The position numbers were made by a program, and so were the translations under genes. A stretch of DNA of 64,000 nucleotides, taken from assembly GCA_002633005.1 (NCBI GenBank), contig NMRA01000010.1:737252-801251 (forward strand), written 5' to 3'. Of the stretch, positions 1 through 11,500 are shown in pieces. This stretch comes from Phoronis australis (taxonomy: Eukaryota > Phoronida > Phoronidae). Each line of letters begins with the position of its first letter. The stretch's first letter is position 1. The notes beneath the pieces were generated by a model, which had not been told where the DNA came from, searched no databases, and saw only the letters and a program-made list of their open reading frames with translations.

Positions 1-2719
1 TACATCTGGTTTTAAACTTCCCTATCACCACATTGTACTGCCACCCACCGTCAGCGAAGTCCGTGGTTGTATGGTAGTCCACTGCACGGTCATTTTTATT
101 CCCAACCCTTCCTACTAGATCCTTCTTTGTACCAGCCAAATATATCTTGCACTTCTAAAAAAAAAAATAAAGCAATGGTTCAAGGTGCTTTTGTTACACA
201 ACATGGTTACAAGCATTAGCAGAGTCATGCCTAGACCAGCATTACAGCACTAAACTGAGACAGACCGAAGCTGTCACCAAATGTGAAGTACCAGTGTTAT
301 GCATTCCAAAGGTCTACTGTTGCTACATGTAATTGAATGCATAACTTCACAGGCTTGTCAATAAGGTCCTACACAACCTTATACAACTTAATAAGTTATT
401 ATAATATACCCATAAAACTACATGTTTTAATATTCTTGATGATTACAGAATGTTTTGTGTACGAAAGCCGTGCCTAGATGTTCGTAATCACACGATTGCA
501 TTTTTTTTCAAAAACCTGAGTTTTTAGGAAATTATCACAACAACAATTTGTTGCAACAAAATTGCCAATTCTGTTTCTAAGCTACAAATACATGTCTGTG
601 CTTTTCACTTAAGTACAAATTTCAGAGAATAAAATTCGGAGGACTATACATGGACCTTCACAGATTAAGATGAAGATACGAGTAAGTTTGCACATGTACC
701 AAATAGACCTCAAACACATATAACATTTTTTTATCCCGTCGACTGGGATTTAGAGTTCAATCAAATTTATAACAAAGGAAAAGAATGACCAAAAGCCTAC
801 AAAACAAGATGAAAATTTAATTGTATCAACATCTGTCTTTGCCGCAACAACAGTGATCAGTGTGGCGTATCAGACAGTCAACAACATTGACAATCGCTCC
901 TCTTGTGACGTACAGCACCCATTGTTGCTGTTGTTGTTGTTGTTGTTGCCAGCAACGGTGATTGTTGTTGTTACAACGTCCTAAGTGTCACGCACCCATT
1001 ATAAAACCTCGAAAAAGTTTACCTCCTCATTTTTCAATAATTCATCAATCCAAAACCGTGCTCTGTCAAAACTTGTCCTGTCAGTCAAATCAAAGCAGAC
1101 GACTGCCGCCTTGGCACCTCTGTAATAAATACGGCTCATGGCTTCGTATCTTTCACTTCCAGCTGTGTCCTAAACAAATCGGGAACAGTTAAATTAGCCA
1201 TGACAAACAGAGGCACATTTCATGCAACTGTAATTCGAATTGCGTACCAGGCGTCTCAACCATAGTAATAATTTGTTTGGTACTAACTGAAGAACATAAT
1301 CTGCACACGCTCATGGACTTGGTCACATCAATACCTACCCAAATACCCAAGACCAACGCTTGCCCGTCCACCTCAACTCTTTTGGCACCAAAGGCAGCAC
1401 CAATCGTCTGAAATAAGTTAACAGGTATACTCTTTTTGTGGGTAATTTGGCAGCAAATTCTCTTTACCACACGTTTCGTCAAATACATCATTTACCAACT
1501 TCAGTTAGTTTAGCCACCTAATTCTCCACAAGCATTTGGGAAGGTTTTTCATAGTCTTTAACTTGCAGTTCAATCAAACACACTCCACGAGGGTAATCCT
1601 GCAATATAGCTGTCTAAACTAAAAGTTATCAGAAGTCATGAGAACCAATTCTTCCACGGCAGTTATTCACGGCACAAACAGTGGCAATAGTCTGATATAA
1701 CATGCCCGCATTTTGAGAACCAGTTAGATGCCCGTTATTTAATGGAGAAAACTAGTTCTCAAAATTCGGGCACGTTATATCAGACCATTACCCAAAGAGT
1801 TTAACTTAAAGAAGACTTTGAATGACCTTTCAATTGCAAAGCATTATCTTTTGTTCTACCAAGCATTATTTATAAATAACATTTCCCATCCAAATAATGG
1901 AAACCAAGTTGTGCATTGGAAGAGAGTGGCACCTCCTCTCGGAGAATTTAACAAGAAAATGTCCGTGTTGCATGATCTATGGTGGGAGTAACATGTTCTC
2001 AATGACTTCCGATAGATTAATAGTTGGTGGCATGTCAGTCTCCACAATAACTGATACAGGAAATCAGTCATTTAGTTGGCATAACAGCGAGATAAGAAAC
2101 TTTCCTCCCGCAGATACTTCTTAATGGTGGATTGAATTCAATTACAAAGTAACACAGAAAGCTATGGAACATTAAATTTCTATTAAATGGACAATACTGG
2201 TGAGAAAAGTGATTTTCTGAGATCAATAAGCCCCACTACGTAATTGAAACTGAAACCTTCACAATTGCATTATAACACTCTGTTGTTGGAGCTAAATCCA
2301 ACCCAATAAATGAAACAGTATTTTAAGTGTGTTTAACTGGCAGACAATGGCCAGACTTAGAGTTTTGTATTAAGAAAAAAACAACAGATTTTGTCGTTAT
2401 AGCTGTGGTAAAATTAATAACTTCAAAAAGTCAATCACAAACGAATTACAATAATCCGAAAATTCATTTTTCAGTCGCAAAACTGCTGTCTTTTTAATGT
2501 ACTATGTATAATTAAGTAAGTTAGTCGGAAGAATTATAGAGCGTAAACAACAATCCAAAAAAGTCAATGACTGTTATGCCTAAAGTCAAATAGTCTTACA
2601 TTTTGATATGGCGTATCTCCTGACCACCTGTTATGCAAATATCGTTCAACCAGGCTTGTCTTTCCTCCATACTCTTTTCCCAGCAGAACTATTTTCATAT
2701 CAACCCGACTTCCACTCAT
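1..2719 (-). CDS. RAB24: RAB24-like atypical Rab GTPase, 5' four coding exons (3' end off the left edge)
   Basis: Small Rab-family GTPase, known in animals from autophagy and endosome traffic. Coding exons on the minus strand, in order: 2719-2600, 1407-1339, 1169-1023, 154-49. All introns have GT-AG borders and phases agree; exon 4 ends one base into a codon. 147 residues are visible of about 200 usual. P-loop GKEYGGKT is residues 14-21, the effector-loop threonine opens exon 2 (TIGAAF), DTAGSE is residues 64-69 and the G4-type motif TKKD is 121-124. The serine at residue 68 replaces the catalytic glutamine of ordinary Rabs; this is the RAB24 hallmark and implies weak GTP hydrolysis (family knowledge). 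The start at 2719 matches the family N-terminus (MSG.RVD) and has A at -3; an in-frame ATG at 2749 would add ten residues in a poorer context. The C-terminus with its prenylation cysteines is not in the window. Confidence 0.93.
922..975. repeat. (GTT)n-type microsatellite in RAB24 intron 3
   Basis: Interrupted run of GTT/GCT triplets between exon 4 (ending 154) and exon 3 (starting 1023 on the plus map) of the RAB24-like gene. The remainder of that intron, 155-921, is AT-rich and shows nothing else I can name. Confidence 0.8.
1682..1792. repeat. Hairpin-forming inverted repeat in RAB24 intron 1
   Basis: Arms of about 43 bp at 1682-1725 and 1750-1792 are near-perfect reverse complements (shared core gtctgatataac; a few mismatches) around a loop of about 24 bp. 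It lies wholly inside intron 1 and would fold in the RAB24 pre-mRNA. It could be the relic of a miniature foldback transposon; no target duplication is evident. Confidence 0.75.
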
Positions 2720-3577
2720 TTTTCTGTTTGCTTCCTGCTTCTCTGACATCAGAAATAACCCGACAAAATACTCCAAACCTCCAAGAACTACGTAATTCAC
2801 GAAGGAAAAGTCACACAGTCATGACGTTACATAAAAGTTGTTTTCAGGCAAAGGCATAGGATGCGCTCGATATAAGCAGGAACTGAAACAGAAATAAAAC
2901 AGATGTACCATAAACCAACATTTTGGACATTGGTAAACATCCGATCCAGCACGAACAGTCGAGTGCTATATCGACTTGGTAAACAAAATGGTCGCCCAGC
3001 AAAAACAAAACTGCTGTTTACAAATGAGATTTAAAAACTTATAGTTAAGAGGATGTTAGATAAAATCAAGCAATGGTATCACTTTTTACCCATTCAGAGA
3101 AGTGGTTAACGCAGATAACTCACTCAGATTATTGTGAAACGGGAAGTGTACTGGTTCATGAGTTGTAATAAAAACCAAACCAAAAGAAGTTAGATAAATT
3201 GAAAAAATAGTTTATTCATTAAAAAAATACAAAAATAACAATGCATAAAAACTTAAAACTATGAAAATTAAACAGTATGTACAACAAATGTTCACAAAAA
3301 TGATTTATTTTCCATTAAACAATTCACTTTCTATAAATAAATTTACAGTTTTATAAAAGTCCAAGATGTCTGCGCCCAAGATAACTAACGCTGTGTGGTA
3401 ACAATCAGCTGTTTCAAGCGTTAAATAAGGTTAAACCAATTTTGAATCGAGTTTATTTAGATTTCCTGTTTTTGTTTAATTATTTCGGCAAATTACCATT
3501 TACAAAAATCAGTTTACACTAGATTACAACAATTTTTGAAACTTGTACTGTAGACAGTGACTGGTCACCGTCTTAGT
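2720..3577. other. RAB24 5' flank
   Basis: Region upstream of the RAB24-like start, facing THG1L. It should contain the RAB24 5' UTR and core promoter, but I see no clear TATA box or upstream coding exon. The part from about 3170 to 3520 is very AT-rich, with A-runs. Confidence 0.4.
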
Positions 3578-4200
3578 CTAGCTGACTATTACTAGTAATA
3601 CTAATACTTGAGTAGAGTCTAGAGACTGTGTAGCTCCTATAGGAGCTTCATACACTGGAATCTTTTTTGGCGAATTATGCCTCACACTGACTGAAATATC
3701 AAAGTCACGTTCGTCGTTGTTATAATTACCTTTTGCACTTAGTCTTAGAGGGACACCTGGCTATAGCCAGGTCTAGGACAAGGTCCGACAAGGAGGCCGT
3801 CGATGTATTCAGTTCTTTCCAATACTCCCGTTATCAAAGTTTTTTTTTTGTTCATGGAGTCCCTCGTTCACTTCCTTAAGTCGGAAACTCACCATTTTTA
3901 ACACTGCACGGCAGGTGGTATGACATCATATCCCCTGGCGTGCGCTGTGTAAAAATGGGCAGTTACCGATTTTGGGAACTGAATCGGAGGGACTGCCCGA
4001 GGAAAAAGTTTGATAACGGTAGTATTTCTTTTAGTTGGAAGGAATAAAATACATCAACGGCCTCCTAAGGTGGCCCTCTATGCGCAAAAGGTATTTATAA
4101 CAACGTAATTTCGATGTTTTAGTCAGTGTGAGGCATTACTGATTCCCTGACGTATGAGGCTCTTATAGGAGCTATGTGAACACTGTCTCTAGTCAGCTAG
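3578..4200. mobile_element. Long palindromic foldback element (MITE-like)
   Basis: The two halves are reverse complements over nearly their whole length, about 310 bp per arm. Outer ends are ctagctgacta at 3578 and its complement ending at 4200. Matching internal blocks include the pairs gctcctataggagc / gctcttataggagc, gcctcacactgactgaa / its complement, and ggaggccgt...gatgtatt. The centre is near 3920. The left arm carries an extra stretch of about 30 bp near 3745-3790. There is no ORF inside and no certain target duplication. It sits between the divergent RAB24 and THG1L genes. A decayed relative appears at 35440-35735. Confidence 0.8.
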
Positions 4201-5470
4201 AAAGAGTAGTTTTTAGACATAACTGTTAGTTCTAGGGTCCATGCATTTAAGTATAAAGAGGGGTATCCCATAATAGTCACACATCATCACCAAAGTTCAA
4301 GCCTCTGCATGCTGTTGCACATGGGGCACTTTAGCGTAAAACAATTTTAAGTTGAGGGTATTTACGTAAAAGCTGTTAATAGGTACCCTGGCACCGAGTG
4401 TGTCATTTATTGATTAACCCCCACTACATGGATAGATGTTGTTTAATAGTTATCCATTCAAAAATATTCTGCATTTGCAAGATGCCAAGAGAATTTTTTG
4501 TAAAACCAGTTAGAATAGTTTTTATCCAACCAGAAATTAAACCCCCCAATCTGTTGCAGTCTGCTTCCTTCACCACTGGGACAACAAGCTACACCTACAA
4601 ATCGTTGATAAAAGGAGGCCTTAGTGATGTATATTTTCCTGCATATTTGGAAACCTGACATTTATTGGGCACCCACCCAGCTTAGTTTGTGGTGTTTTAT
4701 TTCAAACTGGTGTCCATGAAAAGCTAATGGCAATCTCTAAGATTCATGAATTATGTGGGGTTTTCATGTTGTGAACCTGGCAAATGGTTGCCTGCATCTA
4801 TACCAATTGTTGAAAAACCTACCTGTGTCGAGAATTCCACTTTTGCCAACACCGTGTCTTGAAGCTCCGCTTTAGTTATTCACCTAGGGTAAAGTCGCGC
4901 GATTTTACCGTTCTTGAGATGATTCCGTGTTACAAAGCCAAAAAAGTCGTCTGAGATAATTCCCAAGATGGCACGTCCCTACCAACAAGAGAGAGACACG
5001 TGGATGGAGGGTCTCTGACTAGAACTGATGAAAGTCTGCATGGCTTATTCTACCCCGACAACACAGTTTACTGACCTGTAGCTGTAAGGTCATGTGGCTG
5101 ATATACAAACATGGCCTCACACACCCAAAACATGGCTTGTGCACCCCAAAGACATGGATCACTGACTCATATAACTATGACTCAGTGGAGAGCCCACGAA
5201 CTGTATTTACTGGTGCTGGAGTCATGTTTGCAGTTCAGGAGCTGTGCTTTTTGGGGTACTTGTTCATGAGTATCTGAACTATGCCATTCGGGAAGACCTG
5301 TGAGTTTATGTACAGAGGTACAAAAATTTTATTTCTCTCAGCATTCTAAAGGTCAAATTGAGGGTGGTAGGTCAACAATCCAAGTCTTTAAAATTTTAAG
5401 GTCAAGACCTTATGGCAGTAAATATACACTTGGAATAATTACCATAACTTTATTCTGTTTTGTATTACAG
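4201..5470 (+). other. THG1L upstream region with possible 5' UTR intron
   Basis: No protein-coding exon is recognised. The last bases before 5471 form a good splice acceptor (pyrimidine tract ending ttttgtattacag), so the first coding exon of THG1L may be preceded by an untranslated exon somewhere in this stretch, whose donor I cannot assign. Confidence 0.4.
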
Positions 5471-5473
5471 GTA

Positions 5474-5587
5474 ATGGTGACTGGTGATGATATTCACTTC
5501 GCAACTTCTACCTCTGAGAAAAGTTGCACGAAACGTCTCCTGTTTATTAAAGCCTATCAGCACATTGGAACCACTCATGGCCAATAG
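5474..5587 (+). promoter_or_regulatory. Possible overlapping upstream ORF before THG1L
   Basis: If the acceptor at 5469-5470 is used, the first ATG in the mature exon is at 5474, with G at -3 and G at +4. It opens a 37-codon frame, out of phase with THG1L, that passes both candidate THG1L starts (5487 and 5577) and stops at 5585-5587, just after the second. That layout could restrain translation or favour reinitiation, but whether this leader is real needs transcript data. Confidence 0.3.
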
Positions 5588-8500
5588 TAAATTTGAATAT
5601 GTCCGCCAGTTTGAGTCTGATGACCGATGTCTGCCCAACTGTTGGATTGTAGTCAGAGTTGATGGAAAAGGCTTTCACAAGTGAGCAAACCATGTCGCAA
5701 AATGCATTTCTTTATTTGTCAAAGGTTAAAACGATAAGTTCTGCCGTCTATGCTCCTTGCTTGTTTTCTTTGTCTCGCTATTGCTTCATAAATCCATAAC
5801 ACTACTACTGCTATCACCAAACGGCTAGTTTCGGGTTACTTGAACTATTAAAATGGAAATCGACAAAAAGCTGACCATATTCTAGTGCTAAAGCGCTGAC
5901 TTTCCTGATGGGTGTATTAATTGACCTTCTGAAGCAACATCATCTCATTCTTATTCTTTTGCTTGAATTGAAATTGGTTTCAATAAATTGACAAGAATTA
6001 CCTTAATGGCAATTCTACCTTGGTTAGTGCAGGTTATTTGTCGTGACTTTTAATTTACCTAGACTGAAGAGATGAGGACTGATCAGTTCTTCTTAAGGCT
6101 AAAAACATTTCTTATCTGAGTAAGAGATGAGATTAGGTCAGTTTTTATAGCAATAAGTGGCGTAAATCAAAAGTTTTTTTTTGTCAGAAGGGACTAGTTC
6201 ATTGCCTGTTTAACTGGAAATTGCTTTGGCTGATAAACATTGTCTCAAGAATTTGGTTCTTTTTCCAGGTTTTCAGATGTGCATGAGTATGCCAAGCCCA
6301 ATGATGACCGTTCACTTGGACTAATGACCCAATCAGCGCGGTCAGTTATGGCAGAGTTCAAAGACATTGTCCTGGCTTATGGCCAGAGTGACGAATACAG
6401 CTTTGTGTTCAAGAAAAAGACAACCTCGTACAACAGGAGAGCAAGGTTTGTTGCTTGGGAATTGTGTGGTTTGAACAAAGAAGGGAGTCGAATGGCTTGG
6501 TGCTTTTGGCTGTGTAGCAGGTGTGCATTAGTCTTCTAAATTATACAGAAGTCAAACCTTCATTTTTAATCATGTGAATTGTTAAAATCCTCTACACTAT
6601 TACAATCAATTCAGTGCCTTCAATTGCTTCAAAGGATTAAATATATTTCTGGTCCCTTCACTGTTTTGTGATAAGGACTAGTCCTGATTTGGTTACATCT
6701 TAAGGTTAGGGTTGTAGTTTCACTCTGGGCTTCGCTGCTCACTCATCCATGGGCGTAATAAAACCATTTTCTTCTCAGCCAGGACCATAAACCATTTGTT
6801 TGTGTTTAGTTACAAAGTCCATTTGGCATAGTTGTGTGGCAGGGTTTAAAAATAACTGCTTTCACCAACATTGGAGGTCAATTTCAAAAAGCCTATTGTG
6901 TGTGAATGACACCCATGGTTGACCACCATCTGCAACATTCTAAACCACTATGCAAACGAGTTACCTCCTCCATGCCCCAAATAGTTTGGTCTTGATGTTC
7001 CAGATACAAATTTCAAGCTGCTGTTCTATTTCTGGTGTAGAAAGTTTGTGAGATTACTGTAATCCATGGTATGTATTGTTCAAAGGTATTACGTAATTTT
7101 AGGGATTTCTCATTAAATTTCATTGCAAAACTGAAGCTGATTTTGAATAAGAAGAGACAAAAGATCTGAGAAACATAAAAAACATACATTTTCAAGCTAA
7201 AACCGTTTTGGACCAAGTTTTGAAAATGAGACGTCTAATCAGTGGATTACCCTTTCCATGTGTGCACAGGCTTCAAGGATGGCGAAGAAGTGTAATCTTT
7301 GAACTTCATTTTCAACTTTTGATGTGTCCACCTGTAGTAGAAGCTTAGGTGCTTGGGTCTGTGTGCAAAACACCTTTTGTGTTGTTTTGAGTATCGTCAC
7401 GTGTTGTGTCTTAATACGGTAAAAATTCTCCTTTTTAGGACAATTTGTAAAATTTTGGACACTGACATTCAAGGCGAAATTGATCTTTTTTGATTTTGAA
7501 GATTGGGACATTTGTTGTATTTCTTAAATATTGGGCACTCTGTTTTTATTAACAATCTGAAAAGAAATGGCAACATTTTCCTGAGACTCCATAGTGTAAC
7601 AACGAGGCCAATGATAGTTTGTCGTTGATCATAATTCTTGACTTAGGGAGGACCAGTATTGCCTAAATCTAAAATTTGGCACAAGGTTTGGCCTTGAGCG
7701 AAGTAATTAATTTTCATTCTCCTAAACTGGAAAATATTTACTGTATGTGCATGTACATATAATTGTTTTATTGCCCCCTATGGATTCTGACTAACCCAGT
7801 CCAGAATGCAGATTTGCATCATTTTTATGCGCCCACATATATGCGGGTGCATTATGCCATTATCTCTGTCCATGCATCTATTCGTCTGCCTGTCTGGCGT
7901 CCATCCAGTGTCTGTCCAGCATCCGCTCCTGTGTCTCTGACTGAAACCCCTTGATGTATTTTGCAGTGATGTTTCTTTCACGGATGGGACAGCATGAGTG
8001 AATTTTCGGAGGGATCCAAGTACCGGTGTGCTCCCTAGTGGCAATTTTATTTTTTTATGTTGTTCCTTTTTGGATTTTCATGAAATTTGGCAAATAGGTA
8101 TCTATTTAGAAGATGACACCACCTTCACGTTTTCAAATGGATTCGACATGTTTTGCACCACGTAGTGGCCACTTGTACTGTTTTCAAATTTTTTGCCATC
8201 TGCCCCCTATAGACCAAATCACTATAAGTGTGATTATGACAATTGACTCATATGTTTCTACTGGGAAGAGGATGGCTGATGATGGTTTTTGGATGTCTCC
8301 CACTGCAGTGGCTCCACCTAGTGGCAGTTTTTTACGTCTATGACTGTATCTCTTAAACCCTGTGCAAGATCTTTGTTAAATTTGGCTAGCATATTTATAT
8401 GAAAGTGACAACAGGTGGCGTCGACTTTGGGATACATCCAATAATCGCTGTGCCCCCTAATTGCAATTTAATTTTTTTCGGTTTTCCTCTGTATCTTTAG

Positions 8501-11500
8501 AGTTCTTGGACAGATTTTTATGAAATTTGGTTAATAAATTCCTGTTAAGAAGACGATGACATCTTTTCATTTTCAGATGGATTTAACATAGTGCCCACCA
8601 CCTAGTGGCCATTTTTATTATTTTTGAGTCTGTTTTTCATGCTCGACTCTCTTGTCGGCCAAAACATTCATAAGATGGTCGTGAAATTTGACATATGTAT
8701 CTTCTTACTGAGAAGAGGGCATGTGACAATGGTTTTTGAACAGCGCCGACTACTGGTAACACTTCCTAGTGACAGTTTTGTTTTTGTTGCGTTCGTGGCT
8801 GTATCTCCTAAACCCTCTGCAAGATCTTTAAATTTGACAAGTGTATTTGTATGAAAGTTACAGTGGATGACATCAGACGGATCTGACTCCCACTGTGTCC
8901 CCTTGTGGCAATTTTATTTTCTCCATTTTCCTCTGTATATTTGGAGTTCCTTGGTAGATTTTTATGAAATTTGGAAAATAGATCTCTATTATTGAGGCTA
9001 TGGCACCTTTTCACTTTCAGATGGATTTGACGTGGTGTGCGCTTCCTAGTGGCCGTTTGTTTTATTAAGTTTTAGTCCATTTTGGCATTCGTCTCTCTAT
9101 CAGCCTATGCACTTGTAATGAAAATTGGTAAATGTGTTCCTAGTGGGAAGAGCATTGTTGACTATTCTTGGAAAATTTGACTACTGTGGCGCCTCCTAGT
9201 TTCAGTTTGCTTTTTTCGCTTCCGCAGCTGTTTCTCGCTGCTGGATCTTTGTGAAATTTGGAAAGTGTCTTTTATGAAGGGGACAACAGATGGCGATGTT
9301 TAGACGTATCTGACTACCACTGTGACCACAGTGCCAGTTTTAATTTTTTATGTGCTTCGCAGGTATGTTCCTATTGAGGAGAGCATTGCTCACTTGCTAT
9401 GCACATCACAGAGGCCATTTTAATTTTACTAGCATTGCTCCATTTGGTGAGAATGTTTAAAATAGTAATCATCTCTTGTGTCTGCTATATATACGATGCG
9501 CACGGTGGGCGCATATCGAGGCTATGCTTTGCTCTTTATGAGTGTCGGAAAGTCAAGAGGAGTTAATGGCTTTAAGAGTGCTTTATAAAGAGACTTGAAA
9601 CATTTCTCATTTACATTCTCACAGTTCTTCTCTGTTTCAGTTCTACAAAAATAAAAAAAACAAAATGCATAGCAAACCTCACCCATACAGACAAAATGCA
9701 AATTCGAAAATACCAAATACGAAAATACCATGAAAATACCTCAATATTGCCGCTCCCATCCTCTCCTCTCTGACACCAAATGTGCACTGCCCACCCAACT
9801 GTATAAATCAAGTCAGCACACACAACAGTTCATACTCAAATGTGAGTCAGATGACATGCAAATCACATTCAGCCTATTCAGCCTACAAACAGCCATGAAT
9901 ATACACGTGTCCAACAAATGTGAAGTATCTTACACTCTTGTTCTAGCAGACATTGTGCCAGTGTCATGAATTTGGGACTGTTTTCATGAACCCCAAGTAT
10001 TTGAAATTGACCCCGAAAATATGGAAGGTGGGTTCACTGGACCCCAATGTTTGGGAATGTAGAGTAAACACTGCAGTATATTCTATCATGTATTATAAAC
10101 TAAAGCGGTGCTTTGATTTCAGCAAACTAATGACCAACGTCTGTAGCCTGTTTGCCTCATCGTTTGTGTTCCACTGGCCCCAATGTTTTCCTGCCTGTGC
10201 TCTGCAGTACCCCCCGGCATTTGATGCCAGAGTTGTACTGTATCCAAGCGACCAGAACCTGCGGGACTACCTCAGTTGGAGGCAAGCTGACTGTACGTGT
10301 GAGCAAACTGAAATTAAACTTGTTTTGTAGGGCTATGAGGCTTGTGTGCTCCGTTAAATTGTGTTTAAAGCAGAAGAAATTGTTAATTCTGGATGACGTC
10401 AATGTGGAACTGCCTCATGTTCTGGCAAATAGCTCCATTAATTAGCCGTAAAGCTGTGTGTAAACAGAAAAAGTAATTTCTTCTTACACAGTGGTACAAA
10501 AATAGCATTGGCATAGGGAAAGTGAATCAGTAATTAATATAATTCAGCAATTCAAAGAGTGATGACTCAGTACAAAAGTGTTGTTATACAAGTAATACAG
10601 CCTAACATCTTGTCAGCTCACAGAAAGGCTTGGGATTTGGCTACTGGAAGCACCTTTTTAAACATGTTGCGATTCAAAAGCTATTGATAATTTTCAGATG
10701 GTAAATCAAGTGTTTACTAAAACTATCCAATTCACTCTGTCAGTATTGTGGAATGTAAATAAGTTATCAACAAGTCTCTGCATTCAACCAAACAATTAAC
10801 GCACAAAACTGTAAAATTTAATGTCTTGGTAAAAGTATATATTTCTGAAAGTATAAAACCAGTAGAACTCAAAGTTTGCCTTTATACCAATTGATATATG
10901 TTGAACGTGAAATCTTAAAGACACTGCAGTTACAGTAATTAATTATTAATTCATTTTCACAACTTTTGATTTTTTTCTTAAAAACCATTGAAGTCATAGC
11001 CCCTGTTGCAGTGGATCATTCTGATATAATTCCTAAAAGCATTTGGAGCAAGATCTCGCAGTGACGAACACAAGTAAAGTTTATTAAGGACGACAACTTT
11101 TCTAGAACAACTTATGGATAACAGTGCATAAAGCATAGTATCTGAAAATTTCAATTTAATCCAATTTTCTATTTCTGAGATATGATGTTCCAAATTTTGA
11201 CGACTTTGGAGGTAATTTTAAGGAGCAAACTGCATTGAGTTTCCTTAAATTTTGACTGATTAAAGATTGTTCTGAACTTTTTTAATATATGATTTTGTTC
11301 TTGTCCATTGAGTGTTAGATTTGTATATTACAATTTCACAAATTTTCATGAAATACAGATGTCAATATTGGTTATTTCACTTTTCAGACATTATTGATAA
11401 TGCCCACTTGACAATTTTCCCAAAACATTGTCCACTAGAGCTATGTTGTAAAACTTACAACTGATGTCTTCATTTTGTTTTACTTTCCTTTATTGAAAAA

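Noticed and set aside
9953-10445. Frames of 97-125 codons around 10.0-10.4 kb as separate genes
   Set aside because: They contain or shadow THG1L exon 3 (10123-10292); flanking parts are intron.
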